From the NCBI RefSeq assembly GCF_019977275.1, contig NZ_AP024650.1:4154001-4218000 (forward strand): 64,000 nucleotides of DNA, written 5' to 3'. This DNA is from Arthrobacter sp. StoSoilB19 (GTDB lineage Bacteria; Actinomycetota; Actinomycetes; Actinomycetales; Micrococcaceae). The notes under the pieces are model-generated. The model was not told the origin of the DNA. It worked only from the letters and a program-made list of their open reading frames with translations, and made no database searches. Position numbers and translations under genes: made by a program. Numbering within the stretch: the first letter of the stretch is position 1; each line of letters opens with the position of its first letter. Of this stretch, positions 47,279-55,405 are shown piece after piece.

Positions 47279-48226
47279 ATGGCAGGATCCAAGCTCGCAG
47301 TGGTGGGCGCCGGGAGCGTCGGGACGTCGCTGGCGTACGCCGCGCTGATCCGCGGCTCCGCCAGCAGTATCGCCTTGTACGACGTCAACACGCCCAAGGC
47401 GGAGGCGGAAGCACTGGATCTTGCCCACGGCAGCCAGTTCGCCGCGGCGTCGGCCACCGTCACCGGCGGCGGGGATATCGCCGTCACGGAAGGCGCCGAC
47501 GTCGTGGTCATCACGGCCGGCGCCAAGCAGAACCCAGGCCAGAGCCGCCTTGACCTGGCGGGGACCAATGTTCGGATCCTCGAGCAGCTGATGCCGCCTC
47601 TGCTGGAACGTGCGCCGGATGCTGTCTATGTCCTGGTGACCAACCCCTGCGACGTCCTGACGGTGGCTGCCCAGCGCATCTCCGGGCTGCCACCGGAACG
47701 GATTTTCTCCTCCGGCACGGTGCTGGATACGTCCCGGCTGCGGTGGCTCCTGGCCCTGGAGGCCGGGGTTTCCGTTACCAGCGTCCACGCCAGCATGGTG
47801 GGAGAGCACGGGGACACGGAGTTCCCGTTGTGGTCCGGCGCCACGATCGGTCCGGTCCCCATCAGGGACTGGACGGTGGGCGGGGAGCGGATCTTCACGC
47901 CCGAATACCTCGCCGGCACCGCCCGTGAAGTGGTGCAGGCCGCCTACAAGGTCATCGCCGGAAAAGGGGCCACGAACTACGCCATCGGCCTGTCCGGTGC
48001 CCGCATTGTGGAGGCGCTGCTCCGGGACGACAACGCTGTCCTTCCGGTTTCCACTGTGCTGTCGGGGCTGTACGGGATTTCCGGCGTGGCGCTGTCCCTC
48101 CCCAGCGTGGTGGGAAGGGGCGGGGTGCACCGTGTCCTGGAAACGCCCATGGACGACGTCGAGCTGGCCGCCCTACACCATTCCGCGGACACGCTGCGGA
48201 ACACAATGGACATGCTGGGGGTTTGA
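47279..48226 (+). CDS. ldh: L-lactate dehydrogenase
   Basis: 315 residues. NAD-binding VGAGSVGTSLA; substrate loop AGAKQNPGQSR, where Gln (instead of Arg) indicates lactate over malate; NPCDVLT; SSGTVLDTSRLR; catalytic His in GEHGDTEFPLWS. Converts pyruvate and NADH to L-lactate. GTG/ATG choice: ATG 47279 follows a GGGAGAG sequence. Divergent from ggt. Confidence 0.93.
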   Translation: MAGSKLAVVGAGSVGTSLAYAALIRGSASSIALYDVNTPKAEAEALDLAHGSQFAAASATVTGGGDIAVTEGADVVVITAGAKQNPGQSRLDLAGTNVRILEQLMPPLLERAPDAVYVLVTNPCDVLTVAAQRISGLPPERIFSSGTVLDTSRLRWLLALEAGVSVTSVHASMVGEHGDTEFPLWSGATIGPVPIRDWTVGGERIFTPEYLAGTAREVVQAAYKVIAGKGATNYAIGLSGARIVEALLRDDNAVLPVSTVLSGLYGISGVALSLPSVVGRGGVHRVLETPMDDVELAALHHSADTLRNTMDMLGV

Positions 48227-48349
48227 GCAGCGGCACGTCATGCAACGCCACCGCAACCCCGCCCGGTGCCTGCTTCACATATGCTCACCTGAGATGTCCA
48301 CGCTGGCTCGACCACGACTGGCTCAATGACGAACCAACAGGAGTAACGC

Positions 48350-49666
48350 ATGACCAACTGGCGGATCAGGGATTTCCACTCGGCGGACCTGGACGGCATC
48401 CTGCACCTGTGGGAGACGCTCAAGGCCCACAACGTCGAACCCGTATACGCCCTGTCCGAGGTCCTGGCATCGTGCGAAAAAGACCATGCGGTGGTTGCGG
48501 TGCAGGGCGAGCAGGTGGTGGGCGCCGCTGTGGGACGGGCCGCGCATGACCAGGGCTGGATCGTGTTCCTGGCCACCCTTCCCGAGTACCGCGGCAGGGG
48601 CATCGGCACCTCGCTGCTCGCCGCCGTCGAAAACCGGATGGCCCCGCACGGCCTGAACAAGCTCTCCGCCCTGATGCCTGAGTCCGAAACCCGCGTGGAG
48701 GCCTTCCTGGGCCGCGGCTTCGCACTCAAGAAGAACCTGCGCTACTTCGAGCGGACCATTCCCGTCCAGCGCCAGGAGCTCGGCGCCCTGGGCCAGCTGG
48801 GCGGCCGCGTCCTGGCCCGCGACCTTTGGGAAAACGTTGCCGGCATGCGCAGGGAAAAGGAACTGCTGGAACGGCGCCTGGTGCTGCCGCTCGCCGAGGC
48901 GGACCTGGCCGATGAATTCGGCGTGGTGCCGCCGCGCGCCGTCGTCCTTTTCGGGCCTCCCGGCACCGGCAAGACCACCTTTGCCAAGGCCATCGCCTCC
49001 CGGCTGGAGTGGCCGTTCGTGGAGGTCTTCCCGTCCCGCCTGGCCGGCGACCCGCAGGGCCTGGCCGGCGCGCTGCGCGAGACCTTCCTGGAAATCGCGG
49101 AACTGGAGCACGCGGTGGTGTTCATCGACGAGGTGGAGGAGATCGCTTCCCAGCGCGCCGGTGATCCGCCGTCACCGCTGCAGGGGGTGACCAACGAGCT
49201 GCTGAAGATCATTCCCGCATTCCGGGAACAGCCCGGCAGGCTCCTGGTCTGCGCCACCAACTTCATCCGCGCCCTCGACTCGGCCTTCCTGCGCCACGGG
49301 CGGTTCGACTACGTCATCCCCATCGGGCTGCCGGACCGGCAGGCCCGGGAGGCGATGTGGCAGCGTTTCATCCCGGCGGCCGTGGTGGATGCCGTGGACG
49401 TGGAACTCCTGGTGGAACGTACCGAGGGCTTCTCCCCGGCCGACATCGAGTACGCGGCCCGCAGCGCCTCCCAGCGGGCGCTGGAAAAAGCCGTGTACGA
49501 CGACGGCGGGCTGGCCTCCGGGGGCGACGTTTCCGTCCGCGCCGCCGTCAGGAAAGGTCCCTCCACCCAGGACTACCTCGACGCCATTGGTGATACCCGC
49601 ACCACCGTGAGCGCGGAGGTGCAGGCGGACTTCCTGGAGGACATCGAAGCGCTGGGACGGGTCTAG
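48350..49666 (+). CDS. GNAT acetyltransferase fused to AAA+ ATPase
   Basis: 438 residues. Residues 1-140 form a GNAT acetyltransferase with the acetyl-CoA loop YRGRGIG (80-86) and a typical fourth strand (LSALMPESETRVEAFLGRGFALKKNLRYFER). Residues 155-430 form an AAA+ ATPase of the classical FtsH/Cdc48 group: Walker A GPPGTGKT (202-209), Walker B FIDE (258-261), sensor asparagine N304 and an arginine-finger-like LRHGRFD. CAGGAG precedes ATG 48350. There is no gap between the domains beyond about 12 residues, and the reading frame is continuous, so this is one protein. An ATP-driven remodeller carrying its own acetyltransferase is unusual; substrate unknown. Confidence 0.85.
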   Translation: MTNWRIRDFHSADLDGILHLWETLKAHNVEPVYALSEVLASCEKDHAVVAVQGEQVVGAAVGRAAHDQGWIVFLATLPEYRGRGIGTSLLAAVENRMAPHGLNKLSALMPESETRVEAFLGRGFALKKNLRYFERTIPVQRQELGALGQLGGRVLARDLWENVAGMRREKELLERRLVLPLAEADLADEFGVVPPRAVVLFGPPGTGKTTFAKAIASRLEWPFVEVFPSRLAGDPQGLAGALRETFLEIAELEHAVVFIDEVEEIASQRAGDPPSPLQGVTNELLKIIPAFREQPGRLLVCATNFIRALDSAFLRHGRFDYVIPIGLPDRQAREAMWQRFIPAAVVDAVDVELLVERTEGFSPADIEYAARSASQRALEKAVYDDGGLASGGDVSVRAAVRKGPSTQDYLDAIGDTRTTVSAEVQADFLEDIEALGRV

Positions 49667-49758
49667 TCCCCGGCTGCTCCGCAGGACGCCTGCAGGGCAC
49701 CGCATACAGGGACCTTTGCCCCTTTGCCCGGTTCCGGGCGGACGCCAGAGTAGTGGTC

Positions 49759-50307
49759 ATGGCAAGAATCCTGATCCCGTACGGAACTTCGGAAGGGCAA
49801 ACGGCCCGCATCGCCGACTACATCTCTGATGTCCTGCAGGCCCACGGGCACCAGGCCGACACGTTGGACCTCAAGCACGCAGACAACGGCCTGCCTGACG
49901 GCTATGACGGCGTCATAGTGGGTGCTTCCATCCATGCCGGAAAGCACGAGGCCTACGTGGCCGATTTTGTCCGCCGGAACCGGTCCGGCCTGGAGCGCCT
50001 GCCGGCCGCCCTGTTCTCGGTCAGCCTCTCGGCGCACGCGGAGCCGGAAGAGGCGGAAAAGTACGTTGCGGAGTTCGAGGACAGCACCGGCTGGCATCCT
50101 GACAAGGTGGCGATGTTCGGCGGCGCCCTCCTCTACACCCAGTACGGATTCCTCAAGCGCATGATGATGAAGAAGATCGTCAGCGGCCAGGGCAGCCCGG
50201 ATACGGACACCGGCCGCGACTACATCTACACGGAATGGGACGGGGTGCGGCGGTTCGCGGAGGAGTTCCTGGTCTACTTGGAGCGGGAGCCCGGGCCGGA
50301 ATCGTAG
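49759..50307 (+). CDS. HemG-like flavodoxin domain protein
   Basis: 182 residues from ATG 49759 (a GTG at 49753 is possible). FMN-binding signature YGTSEGQTARIADYI near the start, VIVGASIHAGKHEAYVADFV in the middle and FGGALLYTQYGFLKRMMMKKIV near the end match protoporphyrinogen oxidase HemG and menaquinone-dependent relatives. No haem genes are adjacent, so the physiological role is open. Its 3' end overlaps the convergent HD gene by 34 nt. Confidence 0.85.
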   Translation: MARILIPYGTSEGQTARIADYISDVLQAHGHQADTLDLKHADNGLPDGYDGVIVGASIHAGKHEAYVADFVRRNRSGLERLPAALFSVSLSAHAEPEEAEKYVAEFEDSTGWHPDKVAMFGGALLYTQYGFLKRMMMKKIVSGQGSPDTDTGRDYIYTEWDGVRRFAEEFLVYLEREPGPES

Positions 50308-50897
50308 CGGAGGTTCTCGTAGTCGGTGTCGTCGGCCTCATCCAGCTGCGCGTCGAATTCCTCCAGCAGCCAGGGATTGGCCCGAGCTAAAATCTTGCGG
50401 ACCTCCTCCACCTCCACGGCTGCGTAAAGCACCGGCCTGGCGTCCCGGTACTTTGTCACCGGGGGCTTGTCCGGCCACTTCTCCGCCAGCGCCTGGACGC
50501 GTTCGGGCAGGGAGTTGTGCGCATTGTCGGCGATCTTGACCAGGGCGGCGTCATGGTCCCCGGCGATCTCACGGATGCCGGACTGGTAATCGTCGGGGTC
50601 GCTGTGCAGGCGGTTGGTGACGCGCTCGATGATGTCCACGGAGCGCTCGGGAACCCCCATGTCCAGCAGGGCCTGCCGTGTCATCGGTGTGTCCTCGGCG
50701 ATGTCGTGGAGGTAACCCGCGATGCGGATCTCGTCGTCGAAGTCCGCCAGGGCATCCCCGACGGCAAGGACATGGTCCCGGTAGGGCCGCTTCAGCTTGT
50801 CCTTCTGCCGGTTGTGGGCAACCTCTGCGAGGACTTTGGCGGTCTCCACCGTGAACCTTGGCGTCCGGGCCTGGGCCGGAATGTGCTCGTCTGACAT
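50274..50897 (-). CDS. HD-domain metal-dependent phosphohydrolase
   Basis: 207 residues. H..HD...D motif set: YRDHVLAVGDAL, IAGYLHDIAEDT (HD) and ALVKIADNAHNS. This arrangement resembles the hydrolase half of RelA/SpoT and MESH1. No synthetase domain is present, so this could be a small (p)ppGpp hydrolase or a nucleotidase. Overlaps the flavodoxin gene by 34 nt tail to tail. gluQRS lies 10 nt upstream in the same direction, so they may be co-transcribed. Confidence 0.82.
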   Translation of the reverse strand: MSDEHIPAQARTPRFTVETAKVLAEVAHNRQKDKLKRPYRDHVLAVGDALADFDDEIRIAGYLHDIAEDTPMTRQALLDMGVPERSVDIIERVTNRLHSDPDDYQSGIREIAGDHDAALVKIADNAHNSLPERVQALAEKWPDKPPVTKYRDARPVLYAAVEVEEVRKILARANPWLLEEFDAQLDEADDTDYENLRYDSGPGSRSK

Positions 50898-50906
50898 CTA
50901 CCAAGC

Positions 50907-51806
50907 TTAGCCAGCGGCCGGGCGGTCCATCCCGGGCCACACCCAGGGTTCGCGGGGCAACCGTGCCGGGTCCAGGGCCTGCAGCGCGTGGCCCAGCGTT
51001 CCGGCGGGTAATCCCAGGGACTCCAGCAGCAGGTTCCGCACCTCGTGGGCACCCACCCCGGCCTGGGCGAGGTCCGCCAGTGTGACCGCTCCATCGCGCT
51101 TTGCCAGCCTCACGCCGTCGCGGTTCACCACCAAGGGAACATGCACATATTCCGGGACGGGAATATGCAGGAGCGAGGCGAGATAAGCCTGCCTGGGCGT
51201 TGAGGGGAGCAGGTCGTCGCCGCGGACCACCTGGTCTATGCCCTGCGCGGCATCATCCACCACGACGGCAAGGTTGTAGGCGGTTATCCCGTCATTCCTG
51301 CGAAGCACGAAGTCGTCCACAGCCCCGGTGAACTCGCCGTGGAGGACGTCCTGGACCGTGTATTCCCGCACATCCGCCCGCAGGCGGATGGCGGCCGGCC
51401 GCGTGGACCGCTTGTAGTCCAGTTCCGCCCGGTCCAGGTTGCGGCATGTGCCGGGATAGGCACCCTGCGGAGCATGCGGGGCGGACGGCGCCTCCTGGAT
51501 CTCGCGGCGGGTGCAGAAGCACTCGTACGTCAGGCCGGACTCTTCAAGCCGTGTGATCGCCGCGGCGTAGAGGGGCCCGCGGTCGGTTTGCCGGACCACA
51601 TCGCCGTCCCAGGTGATGCCCACTGCCGCCAGATCGCGCAGCTGCACGGCCTCCGCTCCTGCGCGGGCGCGGTCCAGGTCCTCCACCCGCAGCAGGAAGC
51701 GGCGTCCGGTGGAGCGGGCGAAAAGCCAGGCGAGGATTGCGGTCCGCAGGTTTCCCACGTGCAGCTCACCGGACGGGCTGGGGGCGAAGCGGCCGGCGGA
51801 GGTCAT
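50907..51806 (-). CDS. gluQ: glutamyl-Q tRNA(Asp) synthetase
   Basis: 299 residues, class I glutamyl-tRNA synthetase catalytic core without an anticodon domain. HVGN replaces HIGH in FAPSPSGELHVGNLRTA, and KRDG in RLAKRDGAVTL stands for KMSKR. The zinc-binding CFC...C and GTC segments are present. GluQRS attaches glutamate to queuosine in tRNA-Asp. Upstream is a 20-bp hairpin; downstream is the HD gene. Confidence 0.92.
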   Translation of the reverse strand: MTSAGRFAPSPSGELHVGNLRTAILAWLFARSTGRRFLLRVEDLDRARAGAEAVQLRDLAAVGITWDGDVVRQTDRGPLYAAAITRLEESGLTYECFCTRREIQEAPSAPHAPQGAYPGTCRNLDRAELDYKRSTRPAAIRLRADVREYTVQDVLHGEFTGAVDDFVLRRNDGITAYNLAVVVDDAAQGIDQVVRGDDLLPSTPRQAYLASLLHIPVPEYVHVPLVVNRDGVRLAKRDGAVTLADLAQAGVGAHEVRNLLLESLGLPAGTLGHALQALDPARLPREPWVWPGMDRPAAG

Positions 51807-51831
51807 GGATTAACCCTAGACGGAAGCACAC

Positions 51832-51890
51832 AAGAGCCCCTCAGCTACCGATGACTCCGGGAGGCGGGCGTCGGTAGCTCAGGGGCTCTT
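51832..51890. repeat. 20-bp inverted repeat with 19-nt loop
   Basis: AAGAGCCCCTCAGCTACCGA (51832-51851) and TCGGTAGCTCAGGGGCTCTT (51871-51890) pair at 19 of 20 positions. It lies in the 316-nt region between divergent gluQRS and the Lrp gene, 26 nt upstream of the gluQRS start. Too long and GC-rich to be chance. It contains GTAGCTCAGGGG, a tRNA D-arm-like string, but no tRNA. Could be a small RNA terminator or a leader hairpin. Confidence 0.7.
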
Positions 51891-52080
51891 GCCGTGTTTG
51901 CAGAATGAGCGTGGTGTGAACAAGCGTCAATCAGCGGCGGCTTCCTTGCGGGAAGCGGTGTCCAGGTGCCGGGTGGTGTGCCGGGGAAACTGTAGCCTGC
52001 GCGGACCAGCGGTAGCTTTTGTCCTTGTTGCCACTATTCCAGCAGAGAACATACAGTTGGGACAATTGGCCCTACTTGAG

Positions 52081-52097
52081 TTGATCAGTTTGATCAA
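52081..52097. promoter_or_regulatory. operator candidate of the Lrp gene
   Basis: TTGATCA GTT TGATCAA, a perfect 7-bp inverted repeat, 26 nt before the Lrp start. Position and symmetry suit autoregulation. Confidence 0.6.
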
Positions 52098-52122
52098 TCC
52101 CTGAGGCCAGCAGCAACAGGAA

Positions 52123-52599
52123 GTGGTCAGATTGCAGGAACTGGACGCCACCGACCGGCGCATCCTGAATGCCCTGGACCAGGATCCGCGTGTCCCCATC
52201 ATGGTGCTTGCCCAGCGGCTGGGCCTCGCGCGCGGAACCGTCCAGAGCCGGCTGGAGCGGATGACGGCATCCGGCGCCCTCCGCCCCAACAGCAGCCGGG
52301 TGCTTCCGGCGGCCCTGGGACGGGGCGTGGCCGCCGCGGTCAGCGCAGAGCTGGACCAGAGCCACCTGAACGAGGCCATCGCTGCCCTGCGTGAAATTCC
52401 CGAAGTCCTGGAGTGCCATGCGCCGGCCGGCGATACCGACCTCTTGATCCGCGTGGTGGCCAAGAGCCCCGACGACCTCTACCGGGTGTCGGAGGAGATC
52501 CGGCTCTGCCCGGGCATCGTCCGCACGTCCACCAGCATGTTCCTCCGCGAAGTCATCCCGTACCGGACCACCGGGCTCCTGGGGGACCAGGCCGAGTAG
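52123..52599 (+). CDS. Lrp/AsnC-family regulator (1)
   Basis: 158 residues from GTG 52123 (TTG 52132 has AGGAAG 7 nt upstream and is an alternative). N-terminal helix-turn-helix LDATDRRILNALDQDPRVPIMVLAQRLGLARGTVQSRLERM, then a RAM-like ligand domain (AVSAELDQSHLNEAIAALREIPEVLECHAPAGDTDLLIRVVAKS). It probably responds to an amino acid. The neighbouring WXG100-type gene follows 99 nt downstream with its own -10-like TAGGCT (52651-52656). Confidence 0.9.
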   Translation: MVRLQELDATDRRILNALDQDPRVPIMVLAQRLGLARGTVQSRLERMTASGALRPNSSRVLPAALGRGVAAAVSAELDQSHLNEAIAALREIPEVLECHAPAGDTDLLIRVVAKSPDDLYRVSEEIRLCPGIVRTSTSMFLREVIPYRTTGLLGDQAE

Positions 52600-52698
52600 G
52601 CGGGGACCACAGGGGCACCACTCCCCATCGCCGCACGGAGGATGCCCCGTTAGGCTGGCACGGAAGAGCCAACAGCGGGGGAGCCAACAGGGGGCAGC

Positions 52699-54171
52699 AT
52701 GGCGGGAAACTTTTACGGCGGCGATGTGGCGCAGCTGCGGCAACTCGCCAAGGACCTGGCTGCCGGCGCCAACCGGCTCAACGTCCTGGGGCAGCAGCTC
52801 AGCAGCAGCATTGGTTCCGGCCTGTGGAAAGGGCGCGACGGCGACAGGTTCCGCAGCGAGTGGACGTCATCGCACGCCAGGCTGCTGAGGTCGGCAACGG
52901 CAGGGCTGGAGTCGGCCGCCAGGACACTCCTTGCCAACGCGGACGAACAGGAGAAGGCCAGCACTGGTGGACCGGGAGGACCCGGGTCGGGCGGATCCGG
53001 GAGCGGAACCGCCCAGGACCTGACAGACAGACTGAATGCCATGACCCCGGCCGAGCGGCGCGCCTACCTGCTGAGCGACGGGTTCCGCCAGTGGGCCCAG
53101 GCGAACCCGGAGGCAGCCAAAACCGCCATGGACGCCGCGGCGGACTCCGGCCTGATCAGCAAGAACTCCAAGGGCTACCAGGACTTCCTCAATTCCTACT
53201 GGAACCGGCAGGCGATGCTGGACATGGGCATTGATCCAGCCGACTGGGACACGTCAAAAGGTACGGAATACAACTGGGAGACCATCACCAAGGTCTACGA
53301 CTTTTACGGCCAGGCCTACCTTGCCAACCCGGACCTGCAGTGGGCAGGCATGGCCAATATGATTGGCCCGTCCTTCGCCGGCGGATTCCGGGACATGGCC
53401 ATGCTGCGGGATTTGGCTCAACAAATCACCGACAATCCAGCCTCGGACATCCCCCTTCCCGTCCTGGACCAGCTGGAACAGCTCGCAGGGATGACGGATG
53501 CGGAAATCCGCTTTTATGAAACCAGCATGCTGGACATGAACAAGGAAATCTTCCTGGACCAGGCGCGCCAGCACCAGGCGTATCTGAACGGCGGCATCGA
53601 TGAGATCAACCGCCTTCGCGACTCCGGCGCCATCGACCAGGCCACGGCCAACGCGTGGGCGCAGATCGATTCGGGAGATCCCGACCAGGTCCGTGAAGGA
53701 AACACGGCCCTCCTGTACCGCGAGCAGAACGAAATTATCGCGGACGACTACGACAACATGCGCGGCCACCCTGGAGGCGAAGCCGTGACCTATATGGTGA
53801 CGCTCGCCGGGGAACCCTCCATCCCGGGCGCCAAAAGCTACCCTGAGGTGTTTCCCTACAGTTTCAGCGTGGAAAGCCCCGGTCCCGAGAACATCCCCTT
53901 CACCAGCTGGGACAATCCCGCCCAGTTCCGCACCGACTTCACCACGGGCTTCCCCGACGGCAACATCGCCAACGCGGACCAGCGCTGGAACCTCATCCGG
54001 CAGGACACCCTCCCCGCTTACCAACATCTTCTGGCCACGGACCCGGACCGGGCGGCGCAGATCATCGGCTCCGACTTTGACGGCCGGGTGGACCAGTACC
54101 GTCCCACCAACAACATTCCCGGCATCATGGACCGGTTCCTTGACGGGTTCGACGCGGAGGTCCACCAGTGA
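52699..54171 (+). CDS. large protein with WXG100-like N-terminus (candidate type VII effector)
   Basis: 490 residues. The first 85 residues are helical with WKG at 43-45 inside GLWKGRDGDRFRSEW, as in WXG100-type secretion domains. A Gly/Ser-rich linker (about 90-103) separates it from a 380-residue, mainly helical part of unknown family that is rich in Asp, Gln, Trp and Tyr. No signal peptide. Ends at GTGA overlapping the next gene's start. The architecture resembles secreted polymorphic toxins of the type VII kind, but no nuclease or other catalytic motif is recognisable, so toxin activity is only a possibility. No esx or ecc genes are in the window. Confidence 0.7.
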   Translation: MAGNFYGGDVAQLRQLAKDLAAGANRLNVLGQQLSSSIGSGLWKGRDGDRFRSEWTSSHARLLRSATAGLESAARTLLANADEQEKASTGGPGGPGSGGSGSGTAQDLTDRLNAMTPAERRAYLLSDGFRQWAQANPEAAKTAMDAAADSGLISKNSKGYQDFLNSYWNRQAMLDMGIDPADWDTSKGTEYNWETITKVYDFYGQAYLANPDLQWAGMANMIGPSFAGGFRDMAMLRDLAQQITDNPASDIPLPVLDQLEQLAGMTDAEIRFYETSMLDMNKEIFLDQARQHQAYLNGGIDEINRLRDSGAIDQATANAWAQIDSGDPDQVREGNTALLYREQNEIIADDYDNMRGHPGGEAVTYMVTLAGEPSIPGAKSYPEVFPYSFSVESPGPENIPFTSWDNPAQFRTDFTTGFPDGNIANADQRWNLIRQDTLPAYQHLLATDPDRAAQIIGSDFDGRVDQYRPTNNIPGIMDRFLDGFDAEVHQ

Positions 54172-54824
54172 TTGCGCCCCGCCGACGCGCCGCACCCGGC
54201 GAACGGACCGCCGTCGTCATTGCCCTCGTTTCACTCCTTGTCCTGGCCGGCTGCAAAGCGCCAACTCCGGCCGATCCGACCACCGCCACTTCATCTTCTG
54301 CAGGGAGCCCCGTGAAAACCTCCGCTTTCTCCACCCTTGACGCCACCGGCGTGGAAAGTATCCGCACCACCGGGACGGCCCGCCTGGATATGAGCTCGGG
54401 ACGCCTGGAAAAGGACGCCGTCCGCGTCACCAAGGACAGTTACGGCCCCGAGATCAATACCCGGGGTTCGGGCAAGATCAGCCTCAGCATCCTGGCGCCC
54501 AACGGCGAAATAACCGCCGAAACGGACCGGATCCGTTTCAACACCACGGACCGGCGGACGGACTTCAGCGAGGTCACCTACTTCCTCACCGCCAGCTCAC
54601 CTGATGAGTACTTTGAGTTGATCAGGGACGGCGTGCAGCGCTACGGGATAGCAGCGGAGCCGGCTGAAGAATGGATCAGCAGCACCCAGGCGGATCCTGC
54701 TTCCAAGAGCGATTTCTCCATCACGCCGGGAACAGGCACCGGACTGACGGTGAACTACGATCTCCGCTACGACGGCAGCAAGGACACGCAGGTGATCATC
54801 GTCCACATCCTGCCTGCCGACTGA
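54168..54824 (+). CDS. lipoprotein coupled to the WXG100-like gene
   Basis: 218 residues. GTG start overlaps the upstream stop (GTGA). Lipobox LAGC with cysteine near residue 29, after a short basic N-terminus. The mature domain is beta-rich (VESIRTTGTARLDMSSGRL, AETDRIRFNTTDRRTDF, TGLTVNYDLRYDGSKDTQVIIVHIL). Translational coupling implies the two proteins work together. An outer-membrane-face immunity partner or anchor is one idea; there is no direct evidence. Confidence 0.75.
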   Translation: MIAPRRRAAPGERTAVVIALVSLLVLAGCKAPTPADPTTATSSSAGSPVKTSAFSTLDATGVESIRTTGTARLDMSSGRLEKDAVRVTKDSYGPEINTRGSGKISLSILAPNGEITAETDRIRFNTTDRRTDFSEVTYFLTASSPDEYFELIRDGVQRYGIAAEPAEEWISSTQADPASKSDFSITPGTGTGLTVNYDLRYDGSKDTQVIIVHILPAD

Positions 54825-54842
54825 CTTGCGGACCGCGGGGAC

Positions 54843-55298
54843 CTAGACGGGCGGGCCCGCGTTGGACTTGAGGTTCTTCATGACCAGCGTTGACGTCAGC
54901 CGTTCAACGCCGGGCAGCGATGTGAGCTCGGTGTCGTAGAAGCGCTGGTACGCCGGCAGGTCCTCCGCTATGACCTTCAGCAGATAGTCCGGGGAACCAA
55001 ACAGCCGCTGTGCCTCCACAATGTTCGGGTTGTCCGCCACCCGGTTCTCGAAAATCTCCATGGTGGGGCGGTCCACCTGGCGGAGCGTGACGAAAACGAT
55101 CGCCTCGAACCCCAGGCCCACCGCCGCGGGGTCGATGTCTGCCTTGTACCCGCGGATCACCCCGGACCGCTCCAGGTCGCGCAGCCGCCGGTGGCAGGGA
55201 GCCACCGTCAGGCCCACCTTCGCTGCCAGCGCGGTGGCGGTCATGCGCCCGTCCTCCTGGAGGTGCCGCAAGATATTTCTGTCAATCTTGTCTATCAC
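54843..55298 (-). CDS. Lrp/AsnC-family regulator (2)
   Basis: 151 residues. Helix-turn-helix IDKIDRNILRHLQEDGRMTATALAAKVGLTVAPCHRRLRDLERSGVIRGY and a RAM domain with DYLLKVIAEDLPAYQRFYDTELTSLPGV. Divergent from a LysE/RhtB exporter, the usual arrangement for regulation of amino-acid export by the exported amino acid. Confidence 0.92.
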   Translation of the reverse strand: MIDKIDRNILRHLQEDGRMTATALAAKVGLTVAPCHRRLRDLERSGVIRGYKADIDPAAVGLGFEAIVFVTLRQVDRPTMEIFENRVADNPNIVEAQRLFGSPDYLLKVIAEDLPAYQRFYDTELTSLPGVERLTSTLVMKNLKSNAGPPV

Positions 55299-55311
55299 GC
55301 AATAAACATAC

Positions 55312-55347
55312 TGCTGTCACCGCGGGGCGGGCGAAAACAGGACAGCA
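55312..55347. promoter_or_regulatory. inverted repeat between Lrp (2) and the LysE gene
   Basis: TGCTGTC and GACAGCA, perfect 7-bp arms 22 nt apart, in the 107-nt divergent promoter region. Could be an Lrp site; spacing is longer than typical single sites. Confidence 0.4.
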
Positions 55348-55405
55348 CTTATGGCTGGATTCTCCCTATGGTTGCTCCTGAGAGCCCTTCGACAGGAGAA
55401 ACCCG

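Noticed and set aside
51860..51900. Possible tRNA beginning with a D-arm-like GTAGCTCAGGGG
   Set aside because: No anticodon stem or T-loop (GTTCGAATC-like) follows; the string belongs to a long hairpin.
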